Source of the DNA: Polynucleobacter sp. AP-Jannik-300A-C4
Lineage (GTDB): Bacteria; Pseudomonadota; Gammaproteobacteria; Burkholderiales; Burkholderiaceae
Assembly: GCF_018688335.1 (NCBI RefSeq)
Contig: NZ_CP061316.1
Coordinates: 1,922,001-1,986,000, forward strand
Length of the DNA: 64,000 nucleotides
Direction of reading: 5' to 3'
Within the stretch, counting starts at the first letter, position 1, and each line of letters opens with the position of its first letter. The position numbers and the translations under genes are program-made. The notes under the pieces were generated by a model. It had not been told where the DNA came from, made no database searches, and was given only the letters and a program-made list of their open reading frames with translations. This document shows, piece by piece, positions 55,872-64,000 of the stretch.

Positions 55872-58061
55872 CTATCTAGAGGACCGGGCCAAATGTAATT
55901 TTTTATAACTGTCGATTAAACGATGGTGCCTCTCTAAGCCCTCTAACTTCGTGCTTGTTGGAGTTAATCCAAAGAAGCGCACACTACCACTTACTGATCC
56001 CAAAACCGCATCGATTCTTTCCTTGCTAAACATACGTCGTAGATTTTGCAGATAGTCATTTAGCTCTAAATTCTCATCAAGCTCAATCTCAAGCACCGTA
56101 TTTAAGGCCTGATAAAACAGTTTGCGTTCGACCGTATTGTCGTTGTATTGCAGAAAAGCGCCAACAAGTTCATGCGCCTCTTCAAATTGTTTCAATGCCA
56201 GATTAATTAAGAGCTTCAACTCAAGAACCGTTAATTGACCCCAGGGCGTATTCTCGTCAAACTCAATGCCAATCAATGTGGCGATATCACCATACTCATC
56301 AAGTTCATTATTTTCTAGATTTTCTAGTAGCTTCCTTAGATTGGCATTATCTAGTTTGTGTAGATTCAAAATATCAGCACGGAATAACAGGGCCTTGTTC
56401 GTGTTATCCCAAACCAAGTCTTCTATCGGGTACACCTCGGAATACCCTGGCACCAGGATTCTGCAAGCAATCGCTCCCAGCTCGTCATACACTGCTACAT
56501 AAGCTTCTTTACCCATATCTTTAAGAATGCCAAACAGGGTTGCCGCTTCATCTCTATTGGAGTGCTCGCCATGACCTGAAAAGTCCCACTCAACAAAATC
56601 GTAATTTGATTTAGCGCTGAAGAATCGCCACGACACAATGCCGCTAGAGTCGATAAAGTGCTCAACAAAATTATTTGGCTCAGTCACTGCCTCACTAGCG
56701 AAAGTAGGCGGCGGTAAATCATTCAAGCCTTCTAGACTACGGCCTTGCAGAAGTTCAGTTAGGCTCCGCTCCAGGGCGACTTCCAATCTTGGATGTGCCC
56801 CAAAGGATGCAAATACTCCGCCCGTTCTTGGGTTCATAAGAGTAACGCACATAACAGGATAGATGCCGCCTAATGATGCGTCTTTTACCAACACCGGAAA
56901 GCCCTGCTCTTCAAGACTCTGAATGCCCGCCAGAATACCGGGGTATTTTGCAAGCACTTCTTGTGGCACGTCTGGCAAAGCAATTTCTTCTTCAATAATT
57001 TGACGTTTAACTGCTCGTTCAAAAATCTCTGACAAGCATTGCACCTGCGCTTCAGCAAGCGTGTTGCCAGCGCTCATGCCATTACTGACATACAAATTTT
57101 CAATTAAGTTGGATGGGAAATACACAGTCTTACCGTCTGACTGACGCACATATGGCAAAGAACAAATTCCCCGCTCTACATTGCCAGAATTGGTATCGAT
57201 TAAATGTGAGGCTCGCAGTTCACCATCGGCATTAAAAATCTCTAGGCAATACTCATCCAGAATTTCTTTAGGTAGCGCATCTTTTGGTCCTGGCTTAAAC
57301 CAACGCTCATTTGGATAATGAACAAAATTGCTATTGGCTATATCCTCACCCCAAAATGCACCAGCATAAAAATGGTTATTGCTGAGTCGCTCGATATACT
57401 CGCCCAAGGCTGAGGCTAGCGCGCTTTCTTTTGTGGAGCCTTTGCCATTGGTAAAGCACATTGGCGAGTGTGCATCGCGAATATGTAAAGACCATACATT
57501 AGGAATCAGGTTACGCCATGAGGCAATTTCAATCTTAATTCCTAGATTGGCGAGCACACCAGACATATTCGCAATGGTTTGCTCTAGCGGCAAATCCTTA
57601 CCTGGAATAATGGTGCTTACATCTGAGGCCGAGTTCAAAGTTAAAAGGCTCTGCGCATCAGCATCGAGATTCTTAACCTCTTCAATGACAAACTCCGGGC
57701 CCGCCTGCACGACTTTCTTGACCGTACAGCGCTCGATGGATCGCAAGATACCCTGGCGATCATTGGCAGAAATATCTTCTGGCAATTCAACCTGAATTTT
57801 GAATATCTGTTGGTAACGATTTTCTGGGTCGACAATATTATTTTGCGAAAGGCGAATGTTCTCGGTTGAGATATTGCGTGTGTCGCAATACAGCTTTACA
57901 AAATAGGCGGCACATAAAGCGGAGGAAGCCAAAAAGTAGTCAAAAGGTCCCGGGGCTGAACCATCCCCTTTATATCGAATGGGCTGATCAGCAATTACCG
58001 TAAAGTCATCGAACTTGGCTTCGAGACGCAACTTATCGAGAAAGTTAACCTTTATTTCCAT
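55872..58061 (-). CDS. OsmC domain/YcaO domain fusion protein
   Basis: About 729 residues from the ATG at 58061. Residues 1-145 are an OsmC-like domain (DGSAPGPFDYFLASSALCAA with the conserved Cys). Residues 190-560 are a YcaO domain: KGSTKESALASALGEYIERL and SNGMSAGNTLAEAQVQCLSEIFERAVKR-type helix (positions about 325-350) form the ATP site. The C-terminal 150 residues are helical, TPR-like. E. coli-type YcaO proteins assist RimO in methylthiolation of ribosomal protein S12. The upstream Met at 58091 lacks a ribosome-binding site. Confidence 0.9.
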   Translation of the reverse strand: MEIKVNFLDKLRLEAKFDDFTVIADQPIRYKGDGSAPGPFDYFLASSALCAAYFVKLYCDTRNISTENIRLSQNNIVDPENRYQQIFKIQVELPEDISANDRQGILRSIERCTVKKVVQAGPEFVIEEVKNLDADAQSLLTLNSASDVSTIIPGKDLPLEQTIANMSGVLANLGIKIEIASWRNLIPNVWSLHIRDAHSPMCFTNGKGSTKESALASALGEYIERLSNNHFYAGAFWGEDIANSNFVHYPNERWFKPGPKDALPKEILDEYCLEIFNADGELRASHLIDTNSGNVERGICSLPYVRQSDGKTVYFPSNLIENLYVSNGMSAGNTLAEAQVQCLSEIFERAVKRQIIEEEIALPDVPQEVLAKYPGILAGIQSLEEQGFPVLVKDASLGGIYPVMCVTLMNPRTGGVFASFGAHPRLEVALERSLTELLQGRSLEGLNDLPPPTFASEAVTEPNNFVEHFIDSSGIVSWRFFSAKSNYDFVEWDFSGHGEHSNRDEAATLFGILKDMGKEAYVAVYDELGAIACRILVPGYSEVYPIEDLVWDNTNKALLFRADILNLHKLDNANLRKLLENLENNELDEYGDIATLIGIEFDENTPWGQLTVLELKLLINLALKQFEEAHELVGAFLQYNDNTVERKLFYQALNTVLEIELDENLELNDYLQNLRRMFSKERIDAVLGSVSGSVRFFGLTPTSTKLEGLERHHRLIDSYKKLHLARSSR

Positions 58062-58167
58062 GGGAATAATTCCGAAATGATGTGAACGCAATGATCCGTC
58101 GCAATGTCAATGCTGTGCGCCACACCAATAGTCCCAAAGAACATTACAAGGGACTCATACTTGGTGT

Positions 58168-58848
58168 TTACTGCTCGGCTTTATTGCGTGACGTGTCGAT
58201 TCCTAAAGCTTTTAACTTGCGGTAGAGGTGTGTGCGCTCTAAACCAGTGTATTCAGAAATCTTAGTCATGCTACCACCCATGATGATCATTTGATGCTCG
58301 AAGTAGGCTTTTTCGAATAAGTCTCTGGCCTCACGAAGCGGCAAATCAAAGTAAGTTTTTGCAATCCCACTAATGTACTCACCCTCTTGTACTTGAGTGA
58401 CTTTCTCACTGGCTGCCACTCTGGGGGTGGGGCTAGATGAGGACGCAGAAGACGATCTTTCCTCAACAGGCTCAATAAACTTAGGCGCACTCTCAAGAGC
58501 CTTGTTAACAGTTTTGAGTAATTTTTGAAGCGCGATGGGCTTTTCCAAGAAGTTAAGTGCGCCAATGCGGGTAGCTTCAACTGCGGTATCAATCGTGGCA
58601 TGGCCAGACATCATGACTACTGGCATCGTGAGTTGACCCGTCTTGGACCACTCTTTTAATAGGGTAATGCCATCAACTTCAGGCATCCAAATATCAAGCA
58701 AGACAAGGTCTGGACGCATTTGTTCGCGGATTGTGCGAGCCTGCATAGCGCTCTCAGCCGCATAAACAGTGTGGCCTTCATCCGTCAGAATCTCATTAAG
58801 AAGCTCTCGGATTCCCATCTCATCATCGACCACCAAAATACTTGCCAT
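58168..58848 (-). CDS. NtrX-like response regulator without AAA+ domain
   Basis: A 226-residue regulator. Residues 1-120 are a receiver domain with the phospho-acceptor Asp52 in LVLLDIWMPEVDG, Thr/Ser in VVMMSGHATIDTA and Lys in LNFLEKPIALQ. A Ser-rich linker (about 128-150) follows, and then a Fis-type helix-turn-helix at the end (TKISEYTGLERTHLYRKLKA). The central sigma-54-activating AAA+ domain of classical NtrX is absent, so it cannot open sigma-54 promoters itself. It lies 2 bases after ntrY and is surely its partner. Confidence 0.92.
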   Translation of the reverse strand: MASILVVDDEMGIRELLNEILTDEGHTVYAAESAMQARTIREQMRPDLVLLDIWMPEVDGITLLKEWSKTGQLTMPVVMMSGHATIDTAVEATRIGALNFLEKPIALQKLLKTVNKALESAPKFIEPVEERSSSASSSSPTPRVAASEKVTQVQEGEYISGIAKTYFDLPLREARDLFEKAYFEHQMIIMGGSMTKISEYTGLERTHLYRKLKALGIDTSRNKAEQ

Positions 58849-58850
58849 AC

Positions 58851-61160
58851 TTATGCTGCCTCTTTTGCCAGATTCATAAACAAAATTGATACTTGTGCGC
58901 CGATCACTTCATCCCCTCGAATACGGTTCCGAACCTCAATTTTGGCGCCGTGGTCATCTACGATTTTCTTCACTACTGCCAGACCCAATCCAGTGCCCTT
59001 ACTCTTTGTTGTTACGTACGGCTCAAAAGCCCTTGCCAATATCTTAGCTGGAAATCCTGAACCGCTATCACTTATCGTTAGGCGCACCGCATTCTGTGAC
59101 ACATCATTGACTTCGCCGTAAGGCACTATTTCAGTTTTGACTTCGACTGGCTCAGCTTGATGCTCACCCTCAAGAGTAGCATCTTGTGCGTTCTGCAAAA
59201 GATTATGAATAATCTGTCTAAGTTGCGTAGGATCACCCATAATATTTGGGATGCGCTCATCAAGCTGAGTTTTTATGGGGCTTCCCTCATATAAACCCAA
59301 AATCTCCTGTATCAAGGCGTTGATTGAGACTGACTTTAGTTGTGGGCTTGGCGTTTTTGCAAAATCCCTAAAATCATTCACCATCTCTTTCATTGCCTGG
59401 ACTTGTCCGATGATCGTTTCAGTACTACGGTTCATCATCTCTTCTTGCTCGGGGCTCAACTTCCCTGCTAACTTATGCTGCAATCTCTCTGCTGAGAGCT
59501 GTATTGGGGTTAGCGGATTCTTAATCTCGTGCGCCAGGCGCCTAGCTACCTCACTCCAGACAATTGAGCGCTGAGCGCTTACTACATCAGTAATATCATC
59601 AAACACCACCATACATAAATCCGCAGTTAACTCGGTTCCGCGAATAAATAAAGTAACGCCAGGTTCATTCTCAAACTCGTTTGTACTATGGAGCTGAATC
59701 TGCTTTTGCCACACTGCCGCTGGTTTCTTGGTATCTAATTGAGGCTGACTACTCTCTACCCCGACTGCTAGCTTCATGGTGGCAAAGCCCTCTTTAATTG
59801 CCTGATCAAACTCAACAAGACTTGGGCTTTCACTTAAAGGGCGTCCATCCATTTGCGTTAAGTCTTGCCCAAAAATGCGATCAGCCCCTGCATTGCTTGA
59901 AACCACATTGAAGTTTTTATCGAAAATACAAACGCCAGCAGTTAAATTGCCTAATACTGTTTCTAAGAATGATTTGGATTCCTGGAGAGATGTCCTGGTA
60001 TCGGCCAGCTGACGAGTCATCACATTAAATTGACGAGTTAACATTCCCAGCTCATCGCCAGTATCCAACTCTGGTTTGGGAGATAAGTCACCCTGAGCAA
60101 CAGCCTGCGTCCCCCGTAACAACATCAACAAAGGCCTTGCAAGCTGACGGCCCAAGGTCAAAGCCAAAGTAACTGCAACAAATAATGCAAAAAATAGAGT
60201 TAATGTAAGCGTACCTACAAACATTTTTCTTAGGCCAGTTCGGCCCAAGGACTTCTCTTGATAATCGCTATAGGCTGACTCAACTGCAACAATATTTTTA
60301 GCCAATGGTCCGGGAATAAAACGCACTAACTGCAAAAAATATTTATCTTCTACCTCTTTAGCAGAGCCTGATTTACCGGAGAGCTGTTTTTTACGAATAA
60401 TCGGCACAATTGCTCTCACTCGATAAGCACGCTGTCCACCTTCTACTTCAATTTGCTCTACAGAGGTGATGCCCTTCTTTTTAAATGCCTCAGTAATGGT
60501 ATCGGGGGCAGGTGCAGGCAGATATTTCTTAGGCCGCGATTCACTGGTTAAGATCAAGTTACGCTGGATACCAAAAAGGCTTACCTCTTGAATGCCAAAT
60601 TGATTGCGAATCTTCATCACCATGGAGCCAACTTGCTCAGAACTTGTGCCCGATGGAACTTGGGTAATTTGCTCAGCAATGTAATTGCCTTCAGCCAAAA
60701 TCTCCTCCTGAGCAACGCGCAGAGTAACGCGCCCCAGCTCAAGCCCAGCATCTAATGCTGACTCTACCTGCACATCAAACCATGTTTCAATACTGCGAGA
60801 AACGAACTGCAAAGAGACGCCATACAAAATTAAGCCTGGAACGACGCCAACCAAAGCAAAAATCATGGCTAGCTTGGCAACTAAGCGGGTACCAAACCGT
60901 CCCTTACGCCAACGAATGGCAATGACTATCACCAAGGTCAAAATGACTAGCGTCAAACAAATGCCAATGATGACGTTGGCCGCATAGAGCCAAATAAAAT
61001 AGTTATCAAAGAACTCGGTGTTGGATGTTGCAATGGATAGCAAGACTAGCAATAGGAGCGCAAAAGTACCAATTACTGCCATTGCTATCGGCAGTGCGCG
61101 TCTTTTCCAAGCATCCTTCTCAAACGCATTTGATCCAATGAAGTCTAAAGAAATCTTCAT
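58851..61160 (-). CDS. NtrY-like sensor histidine kinase
   Basis: A 769-residue membrane kinase. Membrane segments lie at about 25-45, 58-82, 95-115 and 320-345, with a periplasmic sensor region between the last two. HAMP (LGRQLARPLLMLLRGTQAVA), PAS (VCIFDKNFNVVSSNAGADRI), the dimerisation domain with phospho-His in RLAHEIKNPLTPIQLSAERL near residue 545, and the ATPase domain (GSGFPAKILARAFE, GTGLGLAVVKKIVDDHG) follow in order. It controls the regulator next to it, in other bacteria in response to redox or nitrogen. It overlaps the DUF4390 gene by 4 bases. Confidence 0.94.
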   Translation of the reverse strand: MKISLDFIGSNAFEKDAWKRRALPIAMAVIGTFALLLLVLLSIATSNTEFFDNYFIWLYAANVIIGICLTLVILTLVIVIAIRWRKGRFGTRLVAKLAMIFALVGVVPGLILYGVSLQFVSRSIETWFDVQVESALDAGLELGRVTLRVAQEEILAEGNYIAEQITQVPSGTSSEQVGSMVMKIRNQFGIQEVSLFGIQRNLILTSESRPKKYLPAPAPDTITEAFKKKGITSVEQIEVEGGQRAYRVRAIVPIIRKKQLSGKSGSAKEVEDKYFLQLVRFIPGPLAKNIVAVESAYSDYQEKSLGRTGLRKMFVGTLTLTLFFALFVAVTLALTLGRQLARPLLMLLRGTQAVAQGDLSPKPELDTGDELGMLTRQFNVMTRQLADTRTSLQESKSFLETVLGNLTAGVCIFDKNFNVVSSNAGADRIFGQDLTQMDGRPLSESPSLVEFDQAIKEGFATMKLAVGVESSQPQLDTKKPAAVWQKQIQLHSTNEFENEPGVTLFIRGTELTADLCMVVFDDITDVVSAQRSIVWSEVARRLAHEIKNPLTPIQLSAERLQHKLAGKLSPEQEEMMNRSTETIIGQVQAMKEMVNDFRDFAKTPSPQLKSVSINALIQEILGLYEGSPIKTQLDERIPNIMGDPTQLRQIIHNLLQNAQDATLEGEHQAEPVEVKTEIVPYGEVNDVSQNAVRLTISDSGSGFPAKILARAFEPYVTTKSKGTGLGLAVVKKIVDDHGAKIEVRNRIRGDEVIGAQVSILFMNLAKEAA

Positions 61161-61738
61161 CGTTTAATCAGGTTGGGGCCGGTTGGTAAAAATGGAAAGC
61201 GAACCCAATCACTTGTGACATTCCAGTCTCGATTGTTTAGTGCATTTACCTGGAATGGCTTGGGTAGCCTACTCAAATCTAGAGTCATTTTGAGCGCTGC
61301 AGTGTAAGACTTGCTTGCGTCAATTTGGCTGCCATCAATTACCCGCCAACCCCCAATGCTCCCTACTGCCTGTAAGGCCTCAAATATAGTTTTTGCAGAA
61401 AAGGTAAAGCCTTCAGAGGCTATGCGATATTGCTGAGTCATGGGCTGATAAGACAAGCGTGTTAGTCGCTGAGCCATCGCAGGCTTTTCATCAAACCAAT
61501 ACCAACGCGAACGAGTTACATCAAACTCAGTCTGAAAATATAAGACAACCCCTTTTTGAACTGCGTCTTCTAGACCCGGGCTCAATTCAATCTTAAATGT
61601 AGCATTTAATAGCCAGTCGTTATCCACCCGCTCTAGCTCAGCAGATTTAAGCTTGATCCCCTCTGCATTTGCAACTGCTGAAAATAGACTCAGCGCTATC
61701 AAAACACAAAGGGTGAATTGTTTAATGCATTGGCTCAT
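61157..61738 (-). CDS. DUF4390 family exported protein
   Basis: A 193-residue protein with a signal peptide (residues 1-25, FTLCVLIALSLFSAVANAEG). The mature part matches DUF4390: LLNATFKIELSPGLEDAVQK, GVVLYFQTEFDVTRSRWYWF, VNALNNRDWNVTSDWVRFPF. The family is almost always encoded directly before ntrY in beta-proteobacteria, and the 4-base overlaps on both sides here show coupled translation. A periplasmic partner of the kinase sensor is a reasonable guess; no function is established. Confidence 0.9.
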   Translation of the reverse strand: MSQCIKQFTLCVLIALSLFSAVANAEGIKLKSAELERVDNDWLLNATFKIELSPGLEDAVQKGVVLYFQTEFDVTRSRWYWFDEKPAMAQRLTRLSYQPMTQQYRIASEGFTFSAKTIFEALQAVGSIGGWRVIDGSQIDASKSYTAALKMTLDLSRLPKPFQVNALNNRDWNVTSDWVRFPFLPTGPNLIKR

Positions 61739-63048
61739 GGCCCTTTTTTCTTAAACAAGGCATAGAAAAAACCATCATTTAGCTCGGCGGGCAAAATTTG
61801 TCCGGGAGCGCTCAATCGTAACGCATCGGGATGCTCATTCGCAAACCAAGCGGCCTGCTCCTCGCCCTCTTCCGGAAATACGGAGCAAGTCACATACAAA
61901 AGCGTGCCGCCCATTTTGAGCATCTTCCACGCTTGCTCCAAAATAGCGCGTTGCCTCAACTGTAGCGCTTTAATATCTGCCTCACGACGCAAGAAGGGGA
62001 TATCGGGGTGTCTTGCAACAATGCCAGATGCTGAGCAAGGCGCATCCAATAAGATTTTGTCAAACGGCTTACCATCCCACCAGGCTGACTTTGAGGCGTC
62101 GCCACGCACCACCTGAACGTCGTCAGATTGCAATCGCAAGCGATCTAAATTACCGCCAATTTTTCCAAGACGCTGACCATCCAACTCCAATGCAATCATC
62201 TCGCATTGCGCCAACTCCAATAAGTGAGCGGTTTTTCCACCAGGCGCAGCACAAGCATCCAATACGCGCTCTCCCAGTTTTGGGTCAAGCAATACCGCCG
62301 CAATTTGAGCCCCTGCATCTTGAACAGAAACAGCGCCACTATAAAATCCCGGCAAATCGGATACCGGCACAGGCTCACGCAAGACCAAAGCAGAATTCAA
62401 TGGGATTCCAGCAATGCTATCAATGGGCTCAGAAACGATGCCGGCCTGATGCAATAACTCTTGATATTCCTGACGCGTATGCTGCTTGAGATTCACCCGC
62501 AAAATTAAGGGTGCACGTTGGGCCTGCTGAATCAGCATAGCCTGCCAAGACTTCGAATAGTTACGTTTCAAACTAGCCCGCCACCAGGGCGGAAAAAACA
62601 TAGGAATGGGGTCTGGCGGATAAGGTTTCTCATTCTCAGCCTGCACTGCCAGACTAACCTTGCGCAGTACAGCATTCACTAAGCCCTTGGCATACATTGT
62701 TGGCTCATATTCACTGCAAGCCTTTACTGCCTGATCAACGATCGTATGAGCCGCATAGCCTTTACCCTCCGCACCACTTTGTAAGAACAAGGCGATTGCT
62801 ACGCTTAATAAGTACTCTACTTCTACTGGTGGAGTCTTTGGAATGAATTCCTTAATGAACTCATGAGATCTCACCCACTTACGCAAAGCGTCAAATGTAA
62901 GGCTTTGAACGATAGGGCGTTCGTGCGCATCCAGCTGATCCAAAACTTCTGTAAGTGATCGACCCGCCATCACCTCACCAATTGCTTGCGCAGAAATAGT
63001 GATCGCCTCGGATAGAGGAAGACTGCGTGGTGTTTTTTGATCAGTCAA
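61735..63048 (-). CDS. rsmB: 16S rRNA (cytosine-967-C5)-methyltransferase
   Basis: A 437-residue enzyme with an N-terminal NusB-like RNA-binding domain (residues 10-155) and a C-terminal SAM-dependent domain. Motif I is VLDACAAPGGKTAHLLELA near residue 260; motif IV is ILLDAPCSASGIVARHPDI near 330 and motif VI LLYVTCSVFPEEGEEQ near 388, giving the two catalytic cysteines of m5C methyltransferases. It acts on 16S rRNA C967. It starts 1 base from htpX and overlaps the DUF4390 gene by 4 bases. Confidence 0.95.
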   Translation of the reverse strand: MTDQKTPRSLPLSEAITISAQAIGEVMAGRSLTEVLDQLDAHERPIVQSLTFDALRKWVRSHEFIKEFIPKTPPVEVEYLLSVAIALFLQSGAEGKGYAAHTIVDQAVKACSEYEPTMYAKGLVNAVLRKVSLAVQAENEKPYPPDPIPMFFPPWWRASLKRNYSKSWQAMLIQQAQRAPLILRVNLKQHTRQEYQELLHQAGIVSEPIDSIAGIPLNSALVLREPVPVSDLPGFYSGAVSVQDAGAQIAAVLLDPKLGERVLDACAAPGGKTAHLLELAQCEMIALELDGQRLGKIGGNLDRLRLQSDDVQVVRGDASKSAWWDGKPFDKILLDAPCSASGIVARHPDIPFLRREADIKALQLRQRAILEQAWKMLKMGGTLLYVTCSVFPEEGEEQAAWFANEHPDALRLSAPGQILPAELNDGFFYALFKKKGP

Positions 63049-63049
63049 A

Positions 63050-63916
63050 TTATTCCGCTCCGGGGTAAACCCCGTTTTTAGACATGCTAATTAATCGAGC
63101 TACCCGCTCCTCCATTGGGGGATGGGTAGAAAAAAGTTGTGAGAGGCCACCAGCGGTAAGAGGGTTAATGATCATCATTTGCGCCGTCTCAGGATGCCGC
63201 TCAATGGCTTGAAATGGGATACCTTGAGCATAGGCATGAATTTTTTGCAGGGCCTGTGCGAGCGACTCAGGATCAGAGCTCATTTCCGCTCCGCCACGAT
63301 CGGCTTCATATTCGCGCGCCCGAGAGATGCTCATTTGAATTAGGCTTGCTGCCAGAGGCGCCAAAATCATTACCGCCAATGCCGCAATGGGATTGCCTTG
63401 CCGACCCTCTGAATTTCGACCACCAGCAAACATCGCTAAATTTGCCAACGCAGAAATGGCGCCGGCCATAGTTGCTGCGACAGTAGAAATCAAAATATCT
63501 CGGTGCTTTACGTGTGCAAGCTCATGCGCCATTACACCGCGCAATTCACGGGGCGAAAGAACTCTGAGGATGCCGGTGGTTGCTGCAACAGCAGCATTCT
63601 CCGGATTGCGACCGGTTGCAAATGCATTGGGCGCATCCTCATCAATTAAAAATACTTTAGGCATGGGGAGTCCAGCCTTTTCAGCCAGCTCTTTAACCAT
63701 GGCATAAAGCTGCGGAGCAGAATGCTCATCCACTTGCTGTGCATTTGTCATCCTGAGGACCATCGTATCTGAGAACCAGTAGCTAAAAAAGTTCATTCCG
63801 ATTGCGATCAGCAGCGCAATCAACATCCCCTCTTCACCACCAAGCATGCCACCAACCACTATGAAGAGCGCAGTAATTGCCGCCATCAAAATCGCGGTCT
63901 TTGCTAAATTAAACAT
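63050..63916 (-). CDS. htpX: Protease HtpX homologue
   Basis: A 288-residue inner-membrane zinc metalloprotease. Two membrane segments are at residues 5-40, and two more near 150-200. The zinc site HELAH is in [15 protein letters not shown] near residue 133, with the third ligand Glu in [15 protein letters not shown] near 213. [15 protein letters not shown] and the C-terminal [14 protein letters not shown] complete the family pattern. It degrades damaged membrane proteins. It is the first gene in view of the five-gene operon; GGAGAC precedes the ATG. Confidence 0.97.
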   Translation of the reverse strand: MFNLAKTAILMAAITALFIVVGGMLGGEEGMLIALLIAIGMNFFSYWFSDTMVLRMTNAQQVDEHSAPQLYAMVKELAEKAGLPMPKVFLIDEDAPNAFATGRNPENAAVAATTGILRVLSPRELRGVMAHELAHVKHRDILISTVAATMAGAISALANLAMFAGGRNSEGRQGNPIAALAVMILAPLAASLIQMSISRAREYEADRGGAEMSSDPESLAQALQKIHAYAQGIPFQAIERHPETAQMMIINPLTAGGLSQLFSTHPPMEERVARLISMSKNGVYPGAE

Positions 63917-63970
63917 TTACGTCTCCTTGCTTGTTTGCCGCCTTTTCAAACCTCATTAAATTAGGTGCAC

Positions 63971-64000
63971 TTATTCCACCAGGAATGCACAGACTTGCAG
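63971..64000 (-). CDS. C-terminal end of an upstream gene (possibly fmt)
   Basis: The last 30 bases on the minus strand encode LQVCAFLVE and a TAA stop at 63973-63971. In related bacteria fmt (methionyl-tRNA formyltransferase) or a LysE-type exporter gene precedes htpX. Nine residues are too few to decide. Confidence 0.35.
   Translation of the reverse strand: MQVCAFLVE

Overview
The window looks like a chromosome segment of a freshwater betaproteobacterium of the Burkholderiaceae, most like Polynucleobacter. This is inferred from the gene order htpX-rsmB-DUF4390-ntrY-response regulator at the right end, the phasin, PanD, BLUF and Bug/TctC-type proteins, the moderate GC and the short intergenic spaces. 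No 16S gene is present to confirm it.

Layout. (1) 1-8.2 kb is mostly single housekeeping or accessory genes: MOSC fragment, histidine phosphatase, amino-acid-binding lipoprotein, a tandem glycine riboswitch that no longer precedes a gcv gene, panD, phasin, pagP, peroxiredoxin, BLUF photosensor, haloacid dehalogenase, DinB and patatin. (2) 8.25-21.37 kb is an array of about fourteen units. Each is usually one short gene followed, on the minus strand, by the 3' end of a tRNA-Phe gene and a rho-independent terminator. The array ends at the one intact tRNA-Phe (21297-21372, minus). Unit contents (MAPEG, DUF1398, DinB, methyltransferase, GNAT, cation efflux, acyltransferase, small lipoprotein) resemble integron cassettes, but I see no attC sites or IntI. 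(3) 21.4-42.4 kb is island A: PanAT-type toxin-antitoxin pair, small mobile-element proteins, two tyrosine recombinases, a five-gene type III restriction-modification locus with an added helicase and DUF4391 protein, a WYL regulator, MarR and tautomerase, and a Phd/RelE-type pair. (4) 42.4-54.4 kb is island B: a DevBCA-like ABC exporter, second copies of three array genes (methyltransferase, TonB-like, DUF3147), a small acyl-CoA catabolic cluster and an NYN-domain protein. Both islands end in the same roughly 130-bp sequence followed by the 5' half of tRNA-Phe. (5) 54.5-64 kb is core chromosome: FAD oxidoreductase, OsmC-YcaO fusion and the five-gene htpX to ntrX-like operon.

How it fits together. 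The tRNA-Phe locus has been used repeatedly as an insertion point, on both sides and at two scales: small gene units stack on its 3' side and large islands on its 5' side. I count about seventeen tRNA-Phe-derived traces besides the intact gene. Two other short palindrome families recur. GTCGTTTTAAACGAC-type sites lie in promoters or next to array repeats. GCGTCCCGTAACTAGACGC-type sites in the islands overlap gene stop codons and bound gene blocks. All assignments are by reading the sequence; no database search or structure prediction was run.
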